35,684 nt of DNA from Gammaproteobacteria bacterium (GCA_030654835.1 JAURWS010000006.1:1-35684); one strand, 5' to 3'; positions 1 through 8,320 are shown, numbered from the stretch's first letter. Made by a program: numbers and translations. The notes: generated by a model not told the origin, from the sequence alone.

Positions 1-1
1 G

Positions 2-727
2 ACGGAGCAGGCAATGAGCACGATGGAGGAGGGATTGCAGCCGCTGTCGTCCGCCGACAAATATCAGGTGGTGGTTCACATCGAACTTGGCAATGAGCGT
101 AGCCATGAACAGCACTGCTCAATCGAGAGCGGCGCTCACCACGTGCCGCTGTCACCAGCCACCGCCAGACGTCTGTGCTGCGACGCTTCATTGGTCCCAG
201 TGCTGGAGGACTCCAACGGCAATGTGCTGAATGTCGGCCGCAAGACTCGCGCGATTCCGCCCTCCATCCGACGCGCGCTGCAGATTCGCGATCACGGTTG
301 CCGCTTTCCGGGCTGCTGCGAATCCCGCTACGTAGACGCGCACCATGTGCAGCACTGGTGCGATGGCGGCGAGACGAGGCTCGATAATCTCGTGCTGCTG
401 TGCAGACATCACCATCAGCTGTTGCATCAGGAGGGTTACGAGATTGTGAAACGCGGGGAGCAGCAGTTCGAGTTTTTGACCCCTGCTGGTGGCGCGCTGC
501 CCGCAGTCCTTGTCCCGCAATTTTCAGCGGCTGAGGATGTAGCGAGTGAAACTCTGGCTATCGAGCGAGAGCATGACGGGATTGGTTTGGTGATTGACTC
601 CAGCACGGCGGTGACCCGCTGGGAGGGGGAGAGGATGGATTATGATCTGGCGGTGGGGGCGATGTTGCGTGAGCGGATGCTGGGGTTCAGTGCAGGGCGG
701 TGGTACCCAGGAGCTCCGTCCCCTTGA
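2..727 (+). CDS. DUF222/HNH endonuclease, 5' part outside window
   Basis: The reading frame is open from the first bases of the window, so the ATG at 14 is probably internal and the gene is cut by the window edge. Counting from that ATG, residues 90-145 form an HNH nuclease module: a CxxPGC knuckle (C96, C101), the His pair H110-H111, N125, C130 and an HHH cluster (132-134), which is the zinc-stabilised beta-beta-alpha-metal fold. The part just before it (DGNVL-like stretch followed by R-rich IPP..RRAL) is the usual join between a DUF222 domain and HNH in REP13E12-like proteins, so DUF222 should lie upstream. Such proteins are presumed nucleases, often multicopy or element-borne; a substrate is not known. 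The last 70 residues are low in recognisable features. Family call is firm; function is not. Confidence 0.85.
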   Translation, partial: TEQAMSTMEEGLQPLSSADKYQVVVHIELGNERSHEQHCSIESGAHHVPLSPATARRLCCDASLVPVLEDSNGNVLNVGRKTRAIPPSIRRALQIRDHGCRFPGCCESRYVDAHHVQHWCDGGETRLDNLVLLCRHHHQLLHQEGYEIVKRGEQQFEFLTPAGGALPAVLVPQFSAAEDVASETLAIEREHDGIGLVIDSSTAVTRWEGERMDYDLAVGAMLRERMLGFSAGRWYPGAPSP

Positions 728-739
728 GCTTCTTACATA

Positions 740-775
740 CGCTCTGCCAAAGACTAAGTCGAATTTGGCAGAGCG
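740..775. terminator. Hairpin between convergent genes
   Basis: A perfect 12-bp inverted repeat (CGCTCTGCCAAA at 740-751, its complement at 764-775) with a 12-nt loop sits between the convergent ends of the HNH gene (727) and the ice-binding-like gene (817). The position suits a bidirectional terminator, but neither side has a clear T-run, so it could also be another kind of structured element. Confidence 0.4.
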
Positions 776-816
776 GTACGAATGAAATTGCTAGAAAAGG
801 TGTAAGCATTGCCCGT

Positions 817-1953
817 TTACGGAGCAGGCTTCACCACCGTAGTAGCATCCAGCGCCACCATCGTCTGCGCCAGCGCCCTGCCGTTCAAGGAAGAGCCCGT
901 GCGCAAAGTGATCGCTGTCTGCGAAAGGATGTTGCCTTCGAAATGCGCACCTGCGTTGATGATCACCTCACCGGATACCTGCCAGAAAATATTCTTGGCC
1001 TGCGCACCACCTTCCAGAAGGACACGGGCATTGGGGCTGACGTTCAGGTCGCCCGAGATCTGGAAAATCCACACATCGTTGGCACCGCCGGAGATGGCGA
1101 TGTCGGCAGGAACCGTCACAGAACTGCCCCAGTTGTACAGACCGCCCGTCAGGGTTTTACCGCCAAGATTGCCAGCGCCAAGATTCAGGAAGTCAGGCGT
1201 TGGGCGTCCAGCCGCATCCGTATAAGCCGTTTGCATATCGAGCACAGCAGTCGTCAGGCTGGTGCTGGTTGGGGCGGTCATGTCAGCACCGTACAGATTG
1301 CCGGTCACTTGCGGAGACGTGGCAGAGGTTGTGCCGACCATGGTCAAAGAAAAGCCGGTCAAAAATGACGTCGCGGCGGGTGACACGGCAACGTTGCCGG
1401 TGATCGCGGAAGGCGGCACGGTGGAGACAGACGATTTTGCAAGAACTGCATAATTGGCGGAAGTCCCCAGCAACACGGGGGACGGTCCGGCAGGAGGGAG
1501 GATCACTGGATCGGCAGGCACGGTGTAGACCAGCGCATTTTTACCGTTGTTGATCATGTCCGTTTGCGTACGCCCGTAACCGAGATACACCTGTGCACCA
1601 ACCAAGGCGCTCAGATCTGCATTGCTGATGACTTGGCCAGTCGCACTGGCAAGAGGGCCGTTGGCGTAAACCGGCACGGTGCCGCTGCTGTATGGCACCC
1701 ATCCCTGCTGCGTGAGAAACGCCCAGGCACCCTTGTGCTGGTAGCCGAGGTAGTAATTGCCATTGAGGCCGACATCAGCGTCAGCGACATTGACTGTCAC
1801 CGTCAAGGACAAGCGGGATGTGGTGCCGCTGGCCGCAGCAGAGAAACTGGCCGCAGGTGCGGCTGCTGCCGTATTCATGAGCAATGTCAATGACAACAGT
1901 GGCAGCACGAGTAACCGTGCCAGTCTATTGAGGGAACTTTGAAAAATATTCAT
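817..1953 (-). CDS. Exported DUF3494 ice-binding-like protein
   Basis: 378 aa. Residues 1-32 are a Sec signal peptide ending in an AAAA-rich stretch. Residues about 35-150 form a small beta-rich domain with two matching YLGY motifs (YLGYQ and YLGYG) ending in NALVYTVP. Residues about 165-375 are a DUF3494 domain: it opens LGTSANYAVLAKS, continues through ITGNVAVSP and GGLYNWGSSV, and ends in the FEGNILSQTAITL...GRALAQT stretch that forms the last coils of this beta-solenoid. Known members of the family bind ice or modify ice growth; many others are adhesin-like and untested, so the role here is open. The start has AAGG 8 nt upstream. Gene stands alone, convergent with the HNH gene and co-directional with the upstream hydrolase 150 bp away. 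Confidence 0.85.
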   Translation of the reverse strand: MNIFQSSLNRLARLLVLPLLSLTLLMNTAAAAPAASFSAAASGTTSRLSLTVTVNVADADVGLNGNYYLGYQHKGAWAFLTQQGWVPYSSGTVPVYANGPLASATGQVISNADLSALVGAQVYLGYGRTQTDMINNGKNALVYTVPADPVILPPAGPSPVLLGTSANYAVLAKSSVSTVPPSAITGNVAVSPAATSFLTGFSLTMVGTTSATSPQVTGNLYGADMTAPTSTSLTTAVLDMQTAYTDAAGRPTPDFLNLGAGNLGGKTLTGGLYNWGSSVTVPADIAISGGANDVWIFQISGDLNVSPNARVLLEGGAQAKNIFWQVSGEVIINAGAHFEGNILSQTAITLRTGSSLNGRALAQTMVALDATTVVKPAP

Positions 1954-2103
1954 GCTGATCGCCTTGGTGAAATCGAGATCGATACAGGCGAGTCTTGGGC
2001 GTACGGAGTACGCGCTGCAATCGACAGGCCTGTTACTTCACCAGTGCACTCTAACGCAGCGGAGTGCGGGCGACTGTTTGATGGCGCACATAGCCTTGCG
2101 GCC

Positions 2104-3384
2104 TCACTCCACAATCGCCTGCCCCACCGCATTCACGAAGTCGGGGCGCAGGTCATCCGCTGGCGTCTGCACCATCAGCAGTCCAACCAGGTCATTATGC
2201 GGATCAACCCAGTAGTAGGTGCCGAAGGCGCCGCCCCAGCCGAAGCTGCCCGGGCCTCTGCGCGTGTCGGCTTTGACGGGGTCCAGCACGACTTCCACGG
2301 CAAGGCCGAAGCCCAAGCCTTCGGCGCGGTTGGCGTCGGGGCCGTAGAGCTCGCCAATGTGATTGGAAGCCATCAGTTCCACGGTGCGCAGGCCGAGAAC
2401 GCGCTGGCCGTCGAGTTCACCGCCGTTGGCCAGCATTTGCGCGAAGCGGATGTAGTCATCGGCGGTGGAATACAGGCCCGCACCACCGGCGAACAGCGTC
2501 GTGGTATTCAGCCAGGCGGGGTTGCCTTCGCTGCGCTCCAGTTGTCCCTCATCGGTGCGCTCGTAGAGCATCACCAGTCGCGACTGCTTGTCGGCGGGCA
2601 CGGTGAACGCCGTGTCTTCCATCCCCAGCGGACCGAACAGACGCTCTTGCAGAAAGCGGTCAAGGGTCATGCCGGAGGCGACTTCTACAACGCGGCCCAG
2701 CACCTCGATACCGGCCAGGGCGCTGTATCTCCAGTGGGTGCCGGGCTGAAAATCCAGCGGCACCTTACCCAGCGTGGGGATGTATTGTTCCAGATTCATG
2801 GTGGTATCGCGCGGGGCGATGTTGTTGCCGATGCGTCCGCCCAACCCCCCGCTTTCCAGGCCCGACGTATGCGTCAGCAGGTCGCGCAAGGTAATCTCGC
2901 GGCTTGCGGGCACCGTGTAATGGTCCGGGATTTCTCCCGGTACGAGCCTGGCGGTTTCATCTACCGGGATGGCCACCTGGGTGTCGGCAAATTCGGGAAT
3001 GAAAGTGGAGACGGGATCGGACAGCCGCAGTTTGCCTTCTTCCAGCAACATCAGGATGGCGACTGCAGTCACGGGTTTGGTCATGGAGGCCATGCGGAAA
3101 ATGGCGTCGCGGCGCATGGGTTTCTGTTCTTCCCGGTCCATCCAGCCCTGGCTCTGCACGTGCGCAATCTGGCCGTGGCGCGCTACCATGGTGACGGCGC
3201 CTGTGATCTGCTGGTCGGCCATGTAACGCTCGATCAGATCGTTGATGCGCTCCAGCCGTTCGCTGGACAGGCCCACGCTTTCCGCGCTGGTTTCAGGGAG
3301 GGTGTCGGCCAGCAGCGGGAGGGGGGCCAGGGCGCCGAAAGCGACGAAGAAGGCAAGCAGATACACGGGAGCGGGAAGTTTCAT
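2104..3384 (-). CDS. Serine hydrolase, class C beta-lactamase fold
   Basis: 426 aa with a signal peptide (residues 1-26, cleavage near LLA-D). The penicillin-binding fold signature is complete: SMTK at 100-103 (nucleophile Ser100, Lys103), YSA at 220-222 (Tyr220 as general base; A instead of the N of true AmpC enzymes) and GWGG at 382-385 in place of the KTG box. YSA plus GWGG is the pattern of EstB-type esterases and related beta-lactamase-like hydrolases rather than of resistance enzymes. It is expected to cleave an ester or amide in the periplasm; the substrate cannot be told. A GAGG ribosome-binding site lies 6 nt before the ATG. Monocistronic by layout. Confidence 0.9.
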   Translation of the reverse strand: MKLPAPVYLLAFFVAFGALAPLPLLADTLPETSAESVGLSSERLERINDLIERYMADQQITGAVTMVARHGQIAHVQSQGWMDREEQKPMRRDAIFRMASMTKPVTAVAILMLLEEGKLRLSDPVSTFIPEFADTQVAIPVDETARLVPGEIPDHYTVPASREITLRDLLTHTSGLESGGLGGRIGNNIAPRDTTMNLEQYIPTLGKVPLDFQPGTHWRYSALAGIEVLGRVVEVASGMTLDRFLQERLFGPLGMEDTAFTVPADKQSRLVMLYERTDEGQLERSEGNPAWLNTTTLFAGGAGLYSTADDYIRFAQMLANGGELDGQRVLGLRTVELMASNHIGELYGPDANRAEGLGFGLAVEVVLDPVKADTRRGPGSFGWGGAFGTYYWVDPHNDLVGLLMVQTPADDLRPDFVNAVGQAIVE

Positions 3385-3479
3385 GGGGCGCCTCGTTTTG
3401 GTTATTGTTTTCGGACTTTTGTAGCAGGAGTATTGATGAGAGGACTATGCCCCAAATTGAATCCACAGGAAACAGCAAT

Positions 3480-3730
3480 ATGACCCGACTATTCCGTCTC
3501 CCTGCGGCCTGCGTCAACGACGCTGCGTTCGCGTATGTCGGAGTCCTCAAGGCACACGTCAATGTCGGATTCTTCAACGGCACCGAACTCACCGCCCCCG
3601 CTGGCCTGTTGGAAGGCAGCGGCAGGTTCATGCGGCATGTGAAGAACGAGAAGTCGATGCGGCCGCGCTGCAGGCACTGATTCGGATTTCTTATGCAGAG
3701 ATGAAGCGGGAGCTGAATCGGGTGTCGTAG
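3480..3730 (+). pseudogene. DUF1801 protein remnant, truncated and frameshifted
   Basis: From the ATG at 3480 (with AGGAAAC upstream) one frame reads LPAACVNDAAFAYVGV, then KAHVNVGFFNGTEL, then AGLLEGSGRFMRHVK, the most conserved part of DUF1801 (YdhG-like) proteins. That frame runs out at 3680. The expected C-terminus continues in another frame from about 3650 to a stop at 3728-3730 (DAAALQALIRISYAEM, then KRELNRVS). The normal N-terminal half is missing. I read this as a decayed gene with a small deletion near 3645-3652 and loss of the 5' part. The 66-aa piece could still be translated, but half of the fold is absent. Confidence 0.75.
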
Positions 3731-3810
3731 GGCAGGATGGCAGGACTGGAGTCTGCCACCCGCCCCGGTCGAAGCACATAATCGCGAACCGGTGCCGGTG
3801 ATGAGCGTCT

Positions 3811-4206
3811 CTAATTCTGTTTACCCAGCCAAGCCTGGCCTGCCGCTGTCAGGCGGTACTTTTGCAGGCGGCTGTTGGGTTTATCGGGGATGGTGTACTC
3901 GATAAAACCTTGTGCGAATGCGGGCTCAATATAGTGCTCCCGCACATGAGTACGATCTTTAAGTTTCATGCGATCCCTTATCTCAGCATTTGACAGCTGT
4001 CCTAAATCCACCAATAGCGCCAGCAGCGCGCTGACTGGTGGGGTGACTGGTGGGGTGACTTCCGGGGTAACCCCCTTCGGCCGCCTAACCACCACCAGAA
4101 ACTGGTTGCCAGACACTTCATCGATCAACTCAATGTTCGGCCAATTCAGCAGAGCGCGCGGAATGCCCTCTGTCTTACTCCTTCGCGCTGCTGGCAAGTT
4201 CACCAA
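3811..4206 (-). pseudogene. C-terminal stub of an AlbA_2/ATP-binding regulator
   Basis: 131 codons from a TTG that lies inside the end of the antitoxin gene. The sequence has a Pro/Val linker (TPEVTPPVTPPV) followed by a winged helix (LSNAEIRDRMKLKDR to IPDKPNSRLQKYRLT). This linker plus winged helix is the usual tail of large putative DNA-binding proteins with an N-terminal AlbA_2 domain and a HATPase-like middle. About 400 N-terminal residues are absent, and no ATG or GTG with a ribosome-binding site precedes the homologous part. An AAGGAG at the antitoxin stop might allow coupled translation, so a small functional DNA-binding protein is not excluded. Most simply it is a deletion scar. Confidence 0.6.
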
Positions 4207-4501
4207 AATTAGTAATCTTCACAGCACCATCCGGAAAGCGAGCCACGATATCAAGCTGCCCCCCCATCGCTTCAATATGGCTGCGCAAAGTTGAGATGTA
4301 CATATCCGTGCGCCTCTCAATCTTGGCAATTGAAGGTTGTTGCACGTGTAGCAATTCAGCCAGCATCTTCTGCGACAGACCTCGGGCCAGCCGTAGTTCG
4401 TTGAGTGGCATTTCTGCCAACATGGCTTGCGCTTTCGCGTCTGCCCGAGCCTGCGATGCAGGCGACATCAGCGCCCTCAGTTCCGAAAATTTCTTAGCCA
4501 C
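4175..4501 (-). CDS. XRE-family antitoxin (HigA-like)
   Basis: 108 aa. Residues about 33-80 are a Cro/C1-type helix-turn-helix: LNELRLARGLSQKMLAELL, then VQQPSIAKIERR as recognition helix, followed by the TDMYISTLRSHIEAMGGQL segment typical of antitoxins paired with Gp49-like toxins. The C-terminus is a short beta segment. It starts with GTG and overlaps the toxin stop by 8 bp, so the two are translationally coupled, toxin first, as in higBA. It should neutralise the toxin and repress the promoter at 4866-4894. HigA-like describes the layout; it is not a strict orthologue claim. Confidence 0.87.
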   Translation of the reverse strand: MAKKFSELRALMSPASQARADAKAQAMLAEMPLNELRLARGLSQKMLAELLHVQQPSIAKIERRTDMYISTLRSHIEAMGGQLDIVARFPDGAVKITNFGELASSAKE

Positions 4502-4859
4502 GAATCAGTCCCTCACTTCGAAGTTGTTCCATATGCATGTCATACAAATTGTCGGCTATCGGGATATGTCGTTCGTACCAGCGTTTGTCGCCAGTCTTGT
4601 CACCCCCAATCAACAGGATGGCACATCGGCGCGGATCAAAGGCGTACAAGGTGCGAAATGGCCTTCCATTGTGTTGAGTTCTGAGTTCTCTCATATGCTC
4701 GTGCCGCGACCCGTTGAGCCCAGAACTATGCGGAAACCCAAGCTCCGGTCCGCACTCTTCCAGAAGTCGAACAAATGTCGCCAACGATTCCTGCTCGTCC
4801 TCGCACAAATCCCCCCACCAACGACCAAACTCATCTGTGTATTCAACATCCCAGAGCAC
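4494..4859 (-). CDS. Gp49/HigB-type toxin (RelE superfamily)
   Basis: 121 aa from a GTG at 4859. The core MRELRTQHNGRPFRTLYAFD, then RRCAILLIGGDKTGD and WYERHIPIAD is the phage-derived Gp49-like (PF05973) signature, a branch of the RelE/ParE fold that includes ribosome-dependent mRNA nucleases. Family members start a few residues before WDVEYTDEF, which fits the GTG. An in-frame ATG at 4943 would add 28 residues of unrelated sequence translated through the promoter, so I reject it. First gene of a two-gene operon with the antitoxin. Whether it still kills is not visible, but no lesion is seen. Confidence 0.85.
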   Translation of the reverse strand: MLWDVEYTDEFGRWWGDLCEDEQESLATFVRLLEECGPELGFPHSSGLNGSRHEHMRELRTQHNGRPFRTLYAFDPRRCAILLIGGDKTGDKRWYERHIPIADNLYDMHMEQLRSEGLIRG

Positions 4860-4865
4860 GCCCAA

Positions 4866-4894
4866 AATATACCCTCCATGGAATATTCCGTCAA
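4866..4894 (-). promoter_or_regulatory. Toxin-antitoxin promoter with embedded operator
   Basis: On the minus strand TTGACG (4894-4889), a 17-bp spacer and TATATT (4871-4866) form a near-consensus sigma70 promoter. The spacer contains the perfect palindrome GGAATATTCC (4880-4889), and an 8-mer ATGGAATA occurs twice on the plus strand (4878, 4894), 16 bp apart. This is where an autorepressing antitoxin would bind. The predicted transcript start falls on or next to the toxin GTG at 4859. Confidence 0.7.
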
Positions 4895-5031
4895 TGGAAT
4901 AAAGACTGGCGAGGTTCAGAATTCCTATCTGGACCAGTTTCATTGGCTAACCCAAGATCAGCCTGCTGCGGTCAGACAGTGTCTGTGCAGATGCAAGGAC
5001 TATAGACCACTACAAGGTATGCCATGAATCA

Positions 5032-5153
5032 ATCGCGAGCGGGCCCGCTCCCACAGGCTGGACAAACGGCGCAAATACCACAACTATCTGTGGGAGCGGG
5101 CCTTGCCCGCGATGGTTCTGCAGAAATCATCGCGAGCAGGGCTCGCTCCCACA
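5032..5153. repeat. REP cluster, three units (BIME-like)
   Basis: Three copies of a 24-25 bp imperfect palindrome of the type ATCGCGAGCggGCCCGCTCC + CACA: 5032-5055 (forward), 5089-5113 (inverted) and 5129-5153 (forward). The alternation of orientation is that of a bacterial interspersed mosaic element. The sequence is very close to the REP elements of fluorescent Pseudomonas. It lies between the toxin-antitoxin module and the dehydrogenase gene; a matching cluster lies beyond the other end of that gene. Such elements are moved by RAYT (Y1) transposases, none of which is in the window. Confidence 0.85.
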
Positions 5154-5176
5154 AAAATGCTGACGGGAGAACAATA

Positions 5177-6403
5177 ATGAAAAGCCGGTTGCTTGAACGC
5201 GTCACACAGATTTCGTTATGGATATCATGGACTGCTCTGCTGGCGATAGCTGGCGAGTCAGCGGCGCAGCCCGTGACGAATGTGGTTGAACCGCAGATGT
5301 CGACAAGGATCAGCAAAACTTTCGAGATTCCTCAGATCGAAATTCTCGCCATTGCATCCGGCCTCGCCAATCCCTTCGCGATGGCCTTTCGCAATAGCGG
5401 CGACATTCTGATTACGGAACGCTATACGGGACAGCTGCGGGTGATCCGCGATGGCGTGTTGCTGCCGCAGTCGATCAGTGGTGTGCCCAAGGTGTATTCC
5501 GAGGTCTTTCGCGCCGGCCTCATGTCGATCGCGTTGCATCCCGATGACGACTCGCTGGTTTACCTTACCTTCACGAAAGCCATCGAGATAGAAGGCAAGG
5601 CCGCGCAGACCGTCGCGCTGGCGCGTGGTCGTCTGCAGGGAGATGCACTGGTCGAGGTGGAGGAAATTTTCGTCGCCAAGGGGAATGATGTCGGCATCGC
5701 TGGATCTGTGTTGCTGTTTGCCCCGGACAAAACCTTGTTCATGTCGGTCGGTGGCGCCTATATGTATGCGGGGGTGGGAGATTATGCACAGGATCCGACC
5801 ATTCACTTTGGCAAGTTGCTGCGCCTGAATGCCGATGGCACGGCGGCAGCGGATAATCCCTTTGTTGGCAGCGGTGAGTTTCTGCCGGAAGTGTACAGCG
5901 TCGGGCACCGCAATCAGCTGGGGATGGCGTATCACCCTGTCACCGGCGAGTTATGGGCATCCGAGAATGGTCCCCAGGGCGGCGATGAAATCAATATCAT
6001 CAAACCTGGGGCCAATTACGGCTGGCCAATCGTCTCCTTCAGCAGACAGTATCGTGGTGACTGGGTGTCCAGCGAGACGCAGAGAGAGGGCTTAATCGGT
6101 CCCGAGGCGATCTGGTGGCCATCGATAGCGGTGTCGGCCGTCATGTTTTACACCGGCGACAAGCTTCCGGAGTGGCAGGGCAATCTCTTTGTGGGGTCGT
6201 TGATGACGGGCAGAATTCCGGGCACGGGACATCTGGAGCGTATCGTGTTCAATCCCCGTGGATTGGAGATTCGTCGCGAGGGTCTGTTGCGCGAACTGGA
6301 AGCGCGTATTGTCGATGTGAAGCAAGGCGTGGACGGTTATATCTATGTGCTGACTGACGAGGAGAACGGCAGCTTGTTGCGACTCGGGCCGGTCGGCAAA
6401 TGA
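5177..6403 (+). CDS. Periplasmic sorbosone/aldose dehydrogenase-like propeller
   Basis: 408 aa from the ATG at 5177, which has GGGAGA 6 nt upstream and is followed by a signal peptide (to about residue 30, SAA-Q). An upstream ATG at 5024 only translates the REP repeats. The mature protein is a GSDH (PF07995) six-bladed propeller: GLMSIALHPDDD (114-125), GKLLRLNADGT (212-222), GHRNQLGMAYHP (243-254), ASENGPQGGDEINIIKPGAN (261-280), then YGWP. Known relatives such as E. coli YliI are soluble PQQ-dependent aldose dehydrogenases; others are sorbosone dehydrogenases. Substrate and cofactor here are inferred. No other gene shares its operon; REP clusters bracket it on both sides. Confidence 0.88.
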   Translation: MKSRLLERVTQISLWISWTALLAIAGESAAQPVTNVVEPQMSTRISKTFEIPQIEILAIASGLANPFAMAFRNSGDILITERYTGQLRVIRDGVLLPQSISGVPKVYSEVFRAGLMSIALHPDDDSLVYLTFTKAIEIEGKAAQTVALARGRLQGDALVEVEEIFVAKGNDVGIAGSVLLFAPDKTLFMSVGGAYMYAGVGDYAQDPTIHFGKLLRLNADGTAAADNPFVGSGEFLPEVYSVGHRNQLGMAYHPVTGELWASENGPQGGDEINIIKPGANYGWPIVSFSRQYRGDWVSSETQREGLIGPEAIWWPSIAVSAVMFYTGDKLPEWQGNLFVGSLMTGRIPGTGHLERIVFNPRGLEIRREGLLRELEARIVDVKQGVDGYIYVLTDEENGSLLRLGPVGK

Positions 6404-6410
6404 AATCAAG

Positions 6411-6490
6411 TGTGGGAGCGGGCCTCGCCCGCGATGACTCTGCGAAATTCATCGCGAGCAGGCTTTTATGCCCTCGGGTACGCTCCCACA
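6411..6490. repeat. REP pair downstream of dehydrogenase
   Basis: A unit of the same family as at 5089, inverted orientation, at 6411-6435, followed by a forward unit at 6451-6490 whose centre is expanded by about 15 bp (between the ATCGCGAGCAGGC half and the CGCTCCCACA half). It begins 8 bp after the dehydrogenase stop codon, so it may also act as a 3' mRNA stabiliser or terminator-like structure. Confidence 0.8.
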
Positions 6491-6572
6491 GGGTGGACGT
6501 GCCCCGCTCCGACGGTCTATTCTTACCAACGCCAGCTACACTTTAAAAAAATCATAGAACAGGTGCCGAGCA

Positions 6573-8303
6573 ATGCAGGATGATCTTTCCCCCATAAGTC
6601 CAGGCGAATGGCACTATGGAACCGCCGCCCATCTGCTGGAGCGCGCAGGGTTCGGCGGCACGCCGGAGCAGATCAGCGCGCTTGCCGCCCTCTCCCCGGG
6701 CGAGGCCGTGCGCTCACTGGTTTACTTCGAGAATGTCGACAACAGCCATCTGGCCCCTTTCGACCACTCGGGCATTCACGACCCGGGACTAGAACCCTTT
6801 CCGCCCAGCCGCCCCGCGACTACTGAGCTGGCCAAGGCCACTGGCGAGGCGCTCGGTGTCAAGGTCAAGCCGCAGGGGAATCGGCCGCTGCAGCCCGTGG
6901 TCAACAAGTTCTTCTACTGGCTGCGGGCCAGTGTGCTGGAAACCAATCGCGTCGCGTACTGGTGGGCGAACCGCATGCTCACCAGCAATGCGCCACTGCA
7001 GGAAAAGATGGCGTTGTTCTGGCACGGGCATTTTGCGATCAACGAGAGCAAGGTGCGTGACTACCGCAAGCTGCACAATGAACTGACGCTGTTTCACGAC
7101 ATGGGCACCGGCAATTTCCGCGACCTGATGGTGGCGGTGGCGCAGGACCCGGCCATGCTCTCGTTCCTGGATGCAGGCGTCAACGTCAAGGGCGCGCCCA
7201 ATGAGAACTTCGCCCGCGAGATCATGGAGCTGTTCACGATGGGCGTAGGTCACTACAGCGAGATGGATATTCGTGAGGCGGCCCGTGCCTTCACCGGCTG
7301 GAATTACGTGGATGTGAATTTCGTTGTCAATCGCGATCAGCATGACGACAGTGAAAAGCAGTTCCTCGGCCACACGGGCACTTTCGATGGCGTGCAGATC
7401 ATCGACATCATCATGGAGCAGCCCATCACTGCGGACTATATCGCTGGCAAACTCTATCGCTATTTCGTGCGCGAGGAGCTCAGCCCGACCCTGCAGAGCG
7501 CGCTCGGCAAGGTGTTGCGAAATGCGAATTACGAGATAGCGCCTTTTCTGGAAACCGTGTTCCTCTCCAAGGATTTCTACAGCGAGGCCTCGCTGGGCAC
7601 ACAGATCAAGAGCCCGATTCAACTGGCGGTGTCCACCTATCGAAAACTGGAGCTGACAGCGATTCCCGGCATCCCCGATTTCAATCGCGCGACCGGCGCG
7701 CTGGGGCAATCGCTGTTCCGTCCGCCGACTGTCGCTGGCTGGGCTGGCGGGCGCAGCTGGATCACACCCGGTCTGTTGCTGGAACGCGGCAACTTCGCGC
7801 GGGATGTGCTCTTCCCGGACTTCAACTTCGTGCCGCCGGACATCGTCAACGACGATGAGGATATCCGCGGCGTCGCTGCGCGCATCCGCCTGGGCATGGA
7901 CATCACCTCAGCCACCCAGCCGCCGAGTGCAGACGGCGTAATCATGGCGGAATCGAACGTGCTGGCGGACCGCGATGAAGACTTCAACACCCGTTATGGC
8001 AGCTACCGAGGCTGGCAGATGGCGGTGGAAAAAGTGAAGCGTATTCCGCGTGAAAGCGCATCACTGAACCTGAGCGCCTCCGTGATGGCCGAGTCACTGC
8101 AAAACACGCACGAGGTGGTGGACTATTTCAGCAGGCGTTTCATGGTAGTGCCGCCGAGCGAGGCCGCCGTTGCCAGCATGGTCGCCTTCCTCGACGGCGA
8201 GTTGGGCACCAGCAGCATCGCCGAGGCACAAACTTACATGGAAGACGGGCTGCGCCTGCTGCTGCACGTCATGATGAGCCAACCCGAGTATCAACTGAGC
8301 TAA
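6573..8303 (+). CDS. DUF1800 protein
   Basis: 576 aa. The N-terminus HLLERAGFGGTPEQ, the block WWANRMLTSNAPLQEKMALF then WHGHFAIN, and NENFAREIMELFTMGVGHYS with EAARAFTGW are hallmark motifs of DUF1800 (PF08811). The C-terminal half carries KSPIQLAVSTYR and PPTVAGWAGG, also typical. No signal peptide is visible in this copy. Function is unknown; members almost always precede a DUF1501 gene, as here with a 17-bp gap, and the pair is presumed to act together. The ribosome-binding site is weak (GGTGCCGAG). Confidence 0.92.
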   Translation: MQDDLSPISPGEWHYGTAAHLLERAGFGGTPEQISALAALSPGEAVRSLVYFENVDNSHLAPFDHSGIHDPGLEPFPPSRPATTELAKATGEALGVKVKPQGNRPLQPVVNKFFYWLRASVLETNRVAYWWANRMLTSNAPLQEKMALFWHGHFAINESKVRDYRKLHNELTLFHDMGTGNFRDLMVAVAQDPAMLSFLDAGVNVKGAPNENFAREIMELFTMGVGHYSEMDIREAARAFTGWNYVDVNFVVNRDQHDDSEKQFLGHTGTFDGVQIIDIIMEQPITADYIAGKLYRYFVREELSPTLQSALGKVLRNANYEIAPFLETVFLSKDFYSEASLGTQIKSPIQLAVSTYRKLELTAIPGIPDFNRATGALGQSLFRPPTVAGWAGGRSWITPGLLLERGNFARDVLFPDFNFVPPDIVNDDEDIRGVAARIRLGMDITSATQPPSADGVIMAESNVLADRDEDFNTRYGSYRGWQMAVEKVKRIPRESASLNLSASVMAESLQNTHEVVDYFSRRFMVVPPSEAAVASMVAFLDGELGTSSIAEAQTYMEDGLRLLLHVMMSQPEYQLS

Positions 8304-8320
8304 CCCGCGAGAGCACACTG

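Noticed and set aside
1939-3483. 514-codon plus-strand frame
   Set aside because: It is antisense to the serine hydrolase, which has all catalytic motifs; the frame has no domain sense and is a GC-rich shadow.
5024-5176. N-terminal extension of the sorbosone dehydrogenase-like protein
   Set aside because: It translates REP repeats; a signal peptide with ribosome-binding site begins at 5177.
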